In this document: piece after piece, positions 45,726-56,700 of the stretch
Layout: each line of letters begins with the position of its first letter
How positions within the stretch are numbered: position 1 is the first letter of the stretch
Source: Tigriopus japonicus
Lineage: Eukaryota > Arthropoda > Copepoda > Harpacticoida > Harpacticidae
Direction: 5' to 3'
Assembly: GCA_010645155.1 (NCBI GenBank)
Contig: CM021314.1
Coordinates: forward strand, 7,230,489-7,294,488
Length of the DNA: 64,000 bases
The notes under the pieces: model-generated
The model's database searches: none
Told to the model about the DNA's origin: nothing
Seen by the model: the letters and a program-made list of their open reading frames with translations, nothing else
Position numbers and translations under genes: made by a program

Positions 45726-46770
45726 ATACATTTGCCTATCTTGATGCCCTTTAGTCCAAATTTTGGCACAGCTTTTCACCACGTCAATCATGGATTGCTG
45801 CTTACCCGTATATACGTACTATTGAAATATACGTACATGTTAAAGCATTTCAGTGGATTAATAATTTCATAACTGGCAGTCAACAAAGGGTCAAGGTTGA
45901 GAATTATTGAGGTCAAAGTGTGAACTTTATTTCGGGAATTCCACAAGGCTCAATCTTGGGCCGCATCGGCCTTGTTATATTCATCACCTCTCTATAAAAC
46001 ATCCCAAAACATAGTTCTACCTCCTCTTACGCTGACAAAATAAACTTTATCTTTGGAAGAAATGGTTATTCTTCAATTTGGATGGAGGATGAATTGGAGC
46101 AAGTCTATAATCGAGTTAGAAGTAATAGCTTGTGAGAGAATGGAAATAAGTTCCGGGTCATCTGAAAAGATGACAACAAATACAATTCTTCTATCAATCA
46201 GACACCTTGAGACTCAAACCAAAGACACGGGAAAATTTGACGACCATATGCAAGCCAAGAGCACAAAATCATTTCGAGCAAGGTGCTGGATTTGCAGAAT
46301 TTTTAAGTCTAGAGATCAAAACACAATCCTGACATTAAATTTTTTTTTGGAGTCTTATTAACAGCATGTCTCTAGTTATTGAAACAATCAGCTCGAGCGG
46401 TCTTCAAAAGATTGAAAAAGTGTACCGTTGTTTTAGAAGAAAAATAGGTGGCATGTAAAACCTATTGTATTGGAAAAGGTTGAAATCCCTACGATTTTAC
46501 ACCTTGCAAAGTTGGTACCAAACAAATTTATTTTTTAAATCCTTGTAGGGATGATAAAAATAAAAGCATTCATGGGCTTTGACCCCAATACCGGGATTGT
46601 TTTTAGCCACAAAAACGGAGAAGGATCACATACGAAGGTCGGGTCAAGTCAAGACCAGGAGATGGGAAGTTCATTAAAGTAACGAGGTCCAATTTAGCAT
46701 TGTTTCGTGTTGCTCCTCTGAAAAACTTACTTCTTCTTAACGACAAATCTATTCCTTAGAAGACCCATTG
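45726..46770 (+). pseudogene. Decayed LINE reverse transcriptase
   Basis: Scattered frames give recognisable RT pieces in order: YLDAL, NHGLLL, SGIPQGSILG near 45935-45960, SSYAD near 46025, FRARCWICRIFKSRDQNTILTL near 46260-46340 and YWKRL near 46470. These match the middle and C-terminal part of the RT encoded at 55698-58658. Many stops and frame shifts are present. The catalytic YADD is mutated to YADK. Its greater divergence suggests an older insertion or a related subfamily. Confidence 0.8.
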
Positions 46771-46779
46771 TTAAGTTTT

Positions 46780-48440
46780 AGATCTCATCAGGGCGACATT
46801 TTATTTACTCTACTCAACAACCCTATCCCTTACAGACCAATGTTTTTAAGAAGTGACGTAACCCTCCATATTCGGGTTTAATTTTCTATTGACATTTACA
46901 TGGAACACCATTGTCTATATAAGTTGAATATGCGAAAAATTGCGTCGGGGCCGGCAAACAAACCAAACTAAGATCTTTGTCGTCGAAAGGAGATGCAAAT
47001 AATTTCCAGTACTTTTAATGCAAAAGTTGTGCATGCAGACTAATTTTTTTACCTCCTAGAAGGACAATTTTTCTTTCTGGAAAAATACGTCCTGGATGTC
47101 GGGACATTAACTTAGGCGAGGTTTAATGGGCCCGTCACAATTTGAGAATGGTTAAGCACATTCAAAACGCTTGATCCAACAAACAGTGGGGTGTGCTTGA
47201 AATTATGGCCCTTCCTTTACACTGGAAGCATTATCCATTCCAAGAAACAGTATAACATTGAGTAGGGCAACGTCAGACTACAAGAGTAGCATTATATTTG
47301 TTTTGCATTTTGCTCTACGTTAGGTGAGAATCATGTGAACACATACTGTACATAGTACTCTTAAAAGAAACTGATAATTTCTACCAAAAAGAAGGGTTAA
47401 CCGAAAGCAACTGACGAAAACGGCCTGAGAGCATAGCGAGTCTAACTTAATGTGAAATTCAGAATTTAACAATAGCTTTGTTTGCAATAATTAGATGCGC
47501 ATTAAACTTTGATGCATTGTGCACATTAGTTTCATACTTCTGTAAAAAAAGAACTCTTTTCTTCGGAATTTTGGAACAAAAGGCCCAACATGACATCAAT
47601 GATCTTCAAATTATTGTATATGTAAGCATCATAAAGAATTGTTTTCCTTTTGCAAAAATGAAGGATGCGATTTCTTATAATGCCGTCACTTCAGGCAAAA
47701 AAACCGTAGGCCTCGATCGGAGTACTAGAGTTTTTTTGGCATCTATTCTTGTGGTTTCATTCCGTGGCTAATAGAGTGTATCACGTCTGGATCCTTCGAA
47801 CCTTCCTTTCTCATACTATGACAAAACTTTGTGTAATAAAGAATTCTAATCTAATGTTATTCCCTATTAGTTCAAAAATCGATATCATTTGTATAAGAAA
47901 TAGAGCTTCTTTGTACTTAACCTTGTACTAATACATATTTTTTTCAAAAAATGGATCAATACAATAATAATTCTGCAGCTGGTCAATACAATTTCAATGC
48001 AACAGGTATCTTAAGTAAATATTTTGAAATCAAAACCTGATGAGACTTTATGATTAACCTTATTTAACTACAACCTACTTTATGAGTTAAGGCTTCGACA
48101 AATTCTTTTCAGGCACGAGAAAGTAGTTCTTAATGTATTTAATGAAATGAAATACCATTTTGAAAAGGATATTATTGACACTGTCGCCCTTCAAGTTCAA
48201 GATGATTCTTGGTAAGGTGATCTTGGACACTCTCTTTCAATTCACTTGATCAATTTATCTTTGATCCTTAAACTTAACATTTCCAATATCTTAAAACAGG
48301 CATTTTCACAAGTTTTTGTGTTTTTTTGTAGTTTTTCTTTGACAAAAGTGCAAGACATGGGGTATATCTTTGCTCCAATAAATACCTTTTTCAAATGTAA
48401 AAAAGTCTTGAAAACATAGTCTATCTCTATCCTAACCTGA
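46780..48440. other. Intergenic spacer
   Basis: No feature can be supported. The open frame at 47478-47771 (+) is AT-rich with no domain. Confidence 0.35.
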
Positions 48441-48599
48441 AACGATGCCTAAAGATCTACCAATGCTCCTCACAAATAATTTTTCATTATGCAACAATAA
48501 AAAATGGAACAACATAACGGTTTTATGGATATCACACATTGGATAATGTAACAACCAGTTGAAAAAGAAAATTGCTCAAGATGCACAAAGATTGAAAAT

Positions 48600-49660
48600 T
48601 ACACAATAGATTTTGTTTCATCTATTACTCAGATTATTACTTTACTACATTTTTTTCTGGATATATTATTAATTGCTCTGAATGTAAAAAAGAAAAGGCC
48701 ATAGATAGAGTAATGGCTTTAATTTGAAATGATAGTTAAACCAATAACATGCAAAGCTTTTATTTTATCAAAACGAAATCTTTGGAAATGTTTTCAAACA
48801 AAGTTCATGTTAGAGAAATTGACGAAATTGTAGAATTAAAAGCATTACTAATGGTTACGAGAACATATCACTTTGGGGGATCATTATCACAAGTATTGGA
48901 TTTTGTGATAAGCTACAAAAATTGCATTAAATTTGGTTGAACAACGTCTTAACTTTCCAACATAATGGATTTTAACGTGTTTCTTGCTCTTGACATCGAT
49001 GTTCAAAAACGTGCAGGGGTCGCCCAACATACCTTTTGTAAAGAAATCATCACTATGAACTGGATTAACTGACAACAAATCATGTTTAATATCATCTCCT
49101 CAAAAGAGATATATCTTGATTTTGATTGTTCATCAAGCATCTAAAAATCGCACTTGTTTACGAGTTACAGGCCCAGTCTACCTCTAGTCTGGATACCCCA
49201 CGTACGTGTACAAAGGGGAACGCACGAGGTACAGTAAATGAGCGAGAGTACTGAGTCCTTCAAGCGCAACCAGTGAAATGGAAATCACGTGCAACCTTTG
49301 AGCTTTGATGCACAAAATTTCTGTTCTAATGTGTCCAATATACCTTTAGAAGCTCGAAAATGGGTCACATGTTTGTGTCAGGGTGCAATTTCTGGATCTG
49401 TATTACTAAGGTGACCTCCCAGTCTTATGTACTGTGACCTCCCAGTCAGCTGCTCCTTAAAGGACCCAGCATAAACGAAACCTAATACAAAATAATAATG
49501 CACCACAAAAAGAGGCAAATAAAATACTCATTGGGAAAATTTTGCAATTTCCATTGTCATATTTGAAACATAAAATCAAGAAGGACAACAAAAAACATAA
49601 ATATCGAACTTCATTTCACTTAAGACTTCAAGATTCATAAGAGACTTTCCATATTACAAT
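48600..49660. repeat. Long dispersed repeat, partner of 30950-31680
   Basis: Shared blocks are as listed for 30950-31680 ('ttgctctgaatgt', 'gaaaaggccat', 'actcattgggaaaat'). A foldback fragment interrupts this copy at 48958-49206. The similarity may begin near 48440 with 'aaaatggaacaacataacgg', which recurs at 29344. Confidence 0.55.
48958..49206. mobile_element. Right half of the foldback element of 12680-13265
   Basis: 'cgtgcaggggtcgcccaaca' and 'caggcccagtctacct', followed by a right end 'agtctggataccccacgtac', match 13020-13265. The left half is missing, apparently a deletion or a partial insertion. Confidence 0.75.
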
Positions 49661-50344
49661 ATTTAATGTTAAGAAATTCAAGAAAGATCCTGCAGAGAGC
49701 GGGAAATGAATGGAGAAAACTAAACTCTTGTGGGGTTATGGAAATTTGTGCTGATTTTTTGTACATTTTCCTTCCTGAGTCATTGAAAATCCCACTATTC
49801 ATTAACATGAATCTATCACTCCAAAATTATTTTTCTAAAGTTACTTGTTGCAGATGTACTAATGTTTGGTCCATAGGTATTTTAGAATTTTCAATTCAAA
49901 ACTTTTTCTGGAGAATCTTTTTACAATTTATCAGAAAAATACACTATTAAACACAAAAAAAACATTTATTTTTTATTTTTTTTCGATTAATCTGTATGAC
50001 AAAGCGACTTAACGGATTAATCCACTTGCAATAGGTTAATCGATTAATTGGCCAAAATTGACATATTTTAAAGAAAATTTAAGGTTTTATGAATCTCTGA
50101 ACTTTTGAAAGAATTTTTAGTGGTAGGATCTAATTTTGAACTTGTCAAAAAAGCCTCCATTTGCAATCAAACATTCCCAGCACCTTGAAGAAATATGTTC
50201 GTTACAGACACAAACCTCACAATATTCTCCATCTTGGCTTTAACTCGTACTTGAAATAACATTCCTAGTTCCGGCATTTCCAAGTAAAGGAAGATACTTT
50301 ACATTAAAATTGTTATCCAATTGGTATAGAAATTTGCAAACACA
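49661..50344. other. Intergenic spacer
   Basis: AT-rich and non-coding. The frame at 49666-49950 has no recognisable domain. Confidence 0.35.
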
Positions 50345-50650
50345 ATGAGCAGGGCCACCAAATAGTTGTTAATTATAATTTACACTGTAAATACCAAAAT
50401 CTTCAATTTCTGTCCAAAATTACCAAAATGGGGAAAAAATTACACAAAAAATGTGTGAAAATAGCTTGTTCAGCTATTTTTTTCAGGAAAAGATTACTTT
50501 ATCAATCAAAATCAAAGTTAGGAAGCAATGCGACATTGTTTATTGCAGTTGCAACTGGGACCATCAGTTAATTGTAAAAAATAATTTACAATGTAATTAA
50601 AAAAATTTGCGATGTTTTCCCAAAATTACAAAATTGGGAAAATTGCAAAA
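50345..50650. repeat. Two-unit repeat, partner of 405-735
   Basis: Units start near 50346 ('agggccaccaaatagttg') and 50562 ('gggaccatcagttaattg'). Each is followed by 'atttaca.tgtaa' and 'caaaattaccaaaatgggg'-like sequence. Its two-unit layout matches that at 405-735. Confidence 0.5.
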
Positions 50651-50799
50651 AAATTGGGAAATTCCTTGTTCGATTCAGAAAGATGTATAAAAAGATGTCA
50701 TGACAAAACTGTGTATAGACACAGAGAGAATTTGTTGAAAAAAATAATTGTTTTACAAGTAGTAACTGATAAACTGGTTTTATGGTTAATTTGAGGAAA

Positions 50800-51005
50800 T
50801 AAGATTTTGAAAAGTAATTGGTAATTTGTAATTGAAAATTCGTCAATTACATGGCCAAAAATGTAATTATTTAAAATTACAATTGTTTGGGCTAAAAATG
50901 TAATCAATTGCAATTACAATTGTTTGGGCCAAAAATGTAATTAATTACAATTACATGTAATTATAATGACGTAATTGCAATTACAATTACTTGTCTTGAC
51001 AATTG
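50800..51005. repeat. AATTAC-rich repeat patch
   Basis: Tandem-like 'gggccaaaaatgtaattaa' and 'caattgcaattacaatt' blocks, of the same style as 41935-42700. Confidence 0.5.
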
Positions 51006-51376
51006 AACAAACACTTTCACTTCAGATGTACATTCTATGCAGTACATTCTATGCCTTGCTAGGTTTTGGAAAGGTTGAAGTGGGAAGAAGGGTGTAACTT
51101 CCGCGGCCATTTCTTATTCATTAAGATTTTAGCTTAATATGATTATTGATTAGTATGGAAAATCAATAGGTACCCGCTGCTTTTGTGGGTTAACTTTGCT
51201 AACCTTTTCTTGGATTGCTAAGCGCTATGGTTGGTGGGTTCAGCTTCACTCGACTTGCAAATCTAGCTTGCACATCGTGCAATTTTTTTGATAGGAAGTG
51301 CTTAGGTCCGTTCTTATGTTAATTCACCGTCTTTGAGTGTGAATTAGCGTTTCGAAAGTTTCCCTAAGAACTTTCA

Positions 51377-51446
51377 GGGCAAAGAATCGAACCTGGGGCC
51401 CCTCTCAATATTGGAAACTGTGCAAACCACAACACCACGTCTCATG
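51377..51446 (-). repeat. tRNA-derived SINE-like segment
   Basis: On the minus strand, GTGGTGTTGTGGTTTGCAC resembles a tRNA A-box region and CAGGTTCGATTCT a B box, about 35 bp apart. A body then runs through 'aaagacggtgaattaacata'. The acceptor stem does not pair well. It directly abuts the target site of the foldback element at 51455. Confidence 0.55.
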
Positions 51447-51454
51447 CTTTTGAT

Positions 51455-51904
51455 CAAGAAGCAAGGAAATCATGGAGTGGGAGGCTAGCAATGAGAATTA
51501 TGATTTCCAGCAGAAACGAACCATTTGCGTTCTTCTGCAAATGAGACTTGGCTTGCATTGAGAAGAACACGTATTTCAAATTTCAGCCCAACCGAATGCC
51601 GAAGTAAAAAGTTATGCCTTCTCAAACTTATGTACTGAAGAGAGCATAGAATGAATGAACTCGCCCTTTTGTGGTAAAATGATTACCACAAAAGGGCGAG
51701 TTCATTCATTCTCGGTAGGATTTGCACTGAACTTTGAGTGAGCATAACTTTTGTTTCCGACGTTCGATTGAGCTGAAAATTGAAATACGTATTCTTGTCA
51801 ACATATGCCAGGTGTCATTTGCAGGAGAACGTAATTGAATTGTTCTTACTAGAAATCATTATTCTCCTTACTAGCCTCCCACTCCATGATTTCAGTGCTT
51901 CTTG
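51455..51904. mobile_element. 450-bp foldback element, copy 3 (best preserved)
   Basis: Terminal CAAGAAGC / GCTTCTTG, then AAATCATGGAGTGGGAGGC and its complement. The halves pair along the whole length and meet at ATGATTACCACAAAAGGGCG near 51679. A 7-bp direct repeat, TTTTGAT, flanks it (51448-51454 and 51905-51911). No open frame. Confidence 0.88.
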
Positions 51905-51911
51905 TTTTGAT

Positions 51912-52514
51912 GCATGGTTTCACATTTTACGGAGACAATAAATTCAATAAAACTTCCAAGGTTCGATGCCCACGAAGTCCAGGAAAAGAAAAAAAGTAGA
52001 AAGATGCTTAATGGCTTCTTTCTTCTGCATGTCAAGGGCTTGCTTGACAATCAATTCAGAAAATTCAAATGCAGAAAAGATGCCCTCATCCAGAGGGCAC
52101 GTGTCTTCTTTACTTAAAGACCAAGAAAAAGATTAAGTCTTTTTAGATTATAGATCAAGTCTCTTTTGATTCACTTCTAAGCTAAAATTATACCTTATAC
52201 TTTCATCTTTGGAAACATCAATCACGGGGACATCTTTTGGTTGAACTTCTCAATGTAACTCAGTAACATTAAATAAAAACCGAAGCATTTTCGGTTCACG
52301 AAAAATGCGGCTGTTCTAGGATTGCACGCTATATTCTGAATTTGGGAACTGTGGACCAATTGTACGAAAAGAGATCCTTAATAATTGACTCAAAAGAAAC
52401 TGATGAGCAAACGGCATCGATTGTGCATAGTTCAAAAATCTTTTAGACGGTTTAATCGACGTCACCAACTTTCACGTAAAAATGTCTGTTCTGCACAGTT
52501 ATTCCACGGACCGT
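51912..52514. other. Intergenic spacer
   Basis: No feature can be supported. The 67-codon Lys-rich frame at 51914-52117 (+) has no recognisable domain. Confidence 0.35.
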
Positions 52515-52905
52515 TAAAAGAGCGTTCATGGGCTTTGTCCTAACCCAGGCTTTGAGATCAGTTGTAGTGATCGTAGAGGTTTTACTTGCCTTTTGAGAGC
52601 ACCGCCAAATCCCACGATATCCAGGCTAGTTCAAACAATGAAGTCTTCCTCTTTTTCTTAATCGGGCTCCTTCATTGTTCAATTTGTTGTCTATTTGCCT
52701 TCGTCGGGAATCTGTAGGAGCAGATCCTCTAACAATATTTAAGGCAGGATTGGACAAATTTTAAAATACAATTCATGATCAATCCACTATTAATTGGTAG
52801 GCCAAATAACATAAAAATGTAAATTGTACGTTGTAATCAAAATGATTAACATCTTTACAGGGAATTCTTTACAAGCATTCCTGGAAGCGACAATAAAAAT
52901 ATATT
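52515..52905 (+). mobile_element. 5'-truncated LINE copy (3' end only)
   Basis: Begins 'agcgttcatgggctttgtcc' and follows the LINE's C-terminal coding sequence (GLCPNPGFEIS..., [11 protein letters not shown]) to a tail, 'tttacagggaattctttac', with 'ggaagcga' near 52880. It has frame shifts and is non-functional. Confidence 0.82.
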
Positions 52906-53790
52906 TAAAAAAAACATTTCTTTGTGTTTTCTTGCATGCTTTATCTTTTCTTTCAGTGACTTCTGCTCCTGATTGAAACAAAAAGTGCCTTTGAAGGAAA
53001 AATGGTTCAAACTTTACAGTTTTTTACAAAAAGTGAAGACCCGATTAAAAAATTTACTTTTTGAAAAATCAAATTTTCCATTTTTTTAAAGTTTTTCGAT
53101 TCAAAAAATTTGATAAAAATAATTTTTGCAGGTAATTCGGTTGCCATTTTCATTAAAAAGTAACTTACTGGCATGATTTTTTAGGCTTCAGAAGATGAAA
53201 AAAAAATCATAAAAAGGAATCAAATGCCTTTGGTTAGTAAGCAAAATCAAATGCAATTATTATTTATAGCAAAAATGTGTTGGGCCAAGATTTTTCGGTT
53301 TTGTGTCAAGGTCGGTTTGGTGACTTTTAGGATCAGATCAGAATTTTGGATCACATTGGATCCTGCCCATAGAGGGTGTCGTAGAAAGATTGTCCTGTAT
53401 TTTTTTATCTCGGTTTTAAGATCGATGAAATTTTTTGAAATGAAATATTATTTTAGATATTATAAGTAAGGAAATATCAATCCAAAATAGGGAAAAGATG
53501 ATAAATATGGGAAAAAGTTAAGTTTCCAAGAGAAAATTCCATAAGAAATAGGAATATTTAACAGAGGTGAACAAATATGGTAAACAATATCAAACCTTCG
53601 GTAAAGGCTAACGCAAAGGAAAAAAGTTAGATTTGTAAACCTCTCGTGCAACAAGACAAAAACGTTTGAGAACTTTTTCATATTTATATTATTAGGTTTG
53701 TTCCATGATTTGAAAAAATGAACGTTTTTGCCGCCAAAAGGTAGATTACTTCATTCATATTTCATTGGCCATTGCTTGGGGATCACCAAT
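52906..53790. other. 3' flank of DEG/ENaC gene A
   Basis: AT-rich, with no recognised gene or repeat. No convincing AATAAA for gene A was found close to its stop codon. Confidence 0.35.
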
Positions 53791-56700
53791 TCATCGAATG
53801 AGCTTTAGAAGCGAATCAATGAAGACTTCCAAAACTTCGACAACAACAATGAAAGATATTCCCATCCATAATGATAAAGCTCCGCCAAGATTTGTGAGTA
53901 AACTGAAGAAATCGGGATACACAGGCTCTTCTTGAATTAGGGTCCGACTCCCTGATGCAAAATAAAAGTCCAAGCGAAGCAGGTTTTCTTGAATATCTTT
54001 GCGGATTGGAGCGATACGTGTTTCATTTGATAGCCAGCTTGAGTTGATGGGCATGTAGTCAATGAGCCTGGAGCTAAAGTAATCAAGTTGGGCATTTAGT
54101 TTCATTGTTAGGAACAAAAGTCCATGAAGGTTATTTACTGACAACAAACTTGGTAAATAACTCCAAATCTTTGTGCCTGACATTTTTTCTTATTTACTGA
54201 TAAAGTAATGATTAGGGACAGGAAGTTTGACGAATAGAATGATTGTCTGATTAAACGAAAAAAGACGATTAAAATTGACCAATTAAACGAAAAAGGACGA
54301 ATAAAAGTTCCCAAAAGACGGAAAAAACCTTACTTATAAAATCGAAAAGTAAAAATCGAATCAATTTCCCCAAAAGTCGAATGAAACTGTTGATAAGAAA
54401 GAAGACAAATTTAGTGCCCGTACAGACGAAACAGACGTTTAAAACTGCTCCCACAAAATAGGCGAAATGTATGTCCTTATTGACGTGGAAAAATCTGTGT
54501 GAATGTGCAAAAACTTAATCTAGAAAATTAAAAAACAGAAGTAATTAATGGGCAAGAAATTTTCGGTAGTACATGTTTATGTCAAATGAAAACCAATGGT
54601 CCAAAAGGCCTCTTTTTAAGGAACTTTTTCAGTAGTGCTGAAGTCAGATTTGCAGATACATAAATTGTTCTCATGGCCAGAAAGCTTTTTCAACCCAATA
54701 GTAATCTTTTCTTTCTGTGTCCATTGGGCAACACTACGAGTATGAGTTAATTTGTAAGTGTAGACTGTATTTTGTTGGTGCAAAACTGCAACTGACAATC
54801 AAATTATTACTTTGCGATAAGCATTGGCGATGCATTTTCTTCGAAGTTATTGTTTGCCTGGAAAATTGAAAACAACGCTTCAATAGCTTGAAATGCAAGA
54901 AAATCAAAGTTTTTGACCGATTAGATGACAACGAAATTTGGTGTCTTCTCAAATTCTTAAAGAGCATTAATATTTTCTTGTCTTCGACATTTTTCACCAA
55001 ATTTAACAAACTTCCTTATTTTTTCCCCTTTGGGAAGCTTGGCTGAAACTGTTTTTCAGTTGAGCTTTTCATAATCAATTACATCTATTCGTTAATAAAA
55101 GATATATTGCAAGTGAGGAAGAGAAATATTTTTTGAGCACCGGGTTGGAAAACTTCTACCTTTGAAGGTTTAAGGTTTCTCTTTGACATTTGTATTTCAA
55201 ATAGTGCCAATAGTTTTTTAGTTAAAGGATGAAAGTGTGAGAACAAATCTGTCAGATTGCAAATATTTCAGACCTAAAACACAAAATTTTCCTACACTAA
55301 CAACAATTGAATTTACAACCATTTTTTTATTTTCATAACTTTTTAATGAAAAACCAAGAGCTATGAATGTTTTTAATTGTCTTGATGGCCCTTAATTTTG
55401 ATTTATTCAATAAATGATATTTGATTTAGTCCAAATGTCCGTCAACTGTGCACTCTTTTTTGCATTTTATTTTGCATTTTTTGGCATTTTTATGTGCATC
55501 ACTTGTGCAACCCTCAATATTAGACAATTTTAACTTTGAAGAAATAAGGAAAATCGAGTACATTTGAGGCTATAGATCGTTACAATTGGAGCCTTTTTAA
55601 ATTTTTTTTTTTTTGGGGGGGGGGCGGATTTTTCAATACCGCTACAAGGAATGGGATTCCCTGTAAAGAGAGTTAATCATTATTATATTTTCAATAATTA
55701 ATGTTTATATGAAATTTGATCTACCAATGAGTTACTGTTGGCAGATCTATACAACCCTTGTATAGTGGGTTGGTCAGGAATAGTATTTAAGAATTTGTCC
55801 AATCCTGCCTTAAATGCTGTTAGAGGATCAGCTCCAACATATTCCCTACGAAGACTAATGGGTAACAAATTGAACAATGAAGGAGCCCGATAAAGAAGAG
55901 AGGAGGACTTCATTGTTCGAACTAGCCTTGATTCCTTAGGATTTGGAGGTGCTCTCAGAGCGCACGTAAAACCTCTACGATCGCTACAACTGATCTCAAA
56001 TCCTGGGTTAGGACAGAGCCCATGAATGCTCTTGAAAACATACAGTATCAGATACCTTTCATACCTTCTCTGAGTACTGTACAACCCTAACTTCTGGAGC
56101 CTCTCCCAATACGAGAGCTCTCTCATTCCTGTGATGTTCCTAGTAAAACATCTTTGGACCTGCTCGACCTTTTGCAAACCTGCTGAACTCATTGGAGCCC
56201 AAATGGGTGAGGCATATTCAAGATGCGGCTGAACAATCGACTTGTACAGAGTTAGCATCGTAATACTATCTCTGGACTTGAAAGTGCGATAGATCCAGCC
56301 GCACGTTTGAAATGCCTTCCCCACTTTCAACTGGATATGCTCATCAAACTTTCCATCATCTTGGACGACAACTCCCAAATCTCTCATGGACGATACCTGC
56401 TCAATATCACAACCTCCATTGTCTTTGAGTGGAACATCTAATTTTGACGCCCCATACGTCATTGTGCGGAATTTCATCCCGTTCAATGCCATGTTACTCT
56501 CGCCAACCCAAGAGTAGACCTTCTCCAAGTCCTCAACTAAACATTTCGAGTCCTGCCCATTCCTTCCACAAACTAATTTTGTGTCATCAGCATATGAAGA
56601 AATACTGGCTTTTGTTCTAAAATTCTGGAGAGGAGCAATAAAGAGAATAAACAAGAGCGGACCTAAAATTGAACCTTGCGGAACACCTGACTTGACATCA

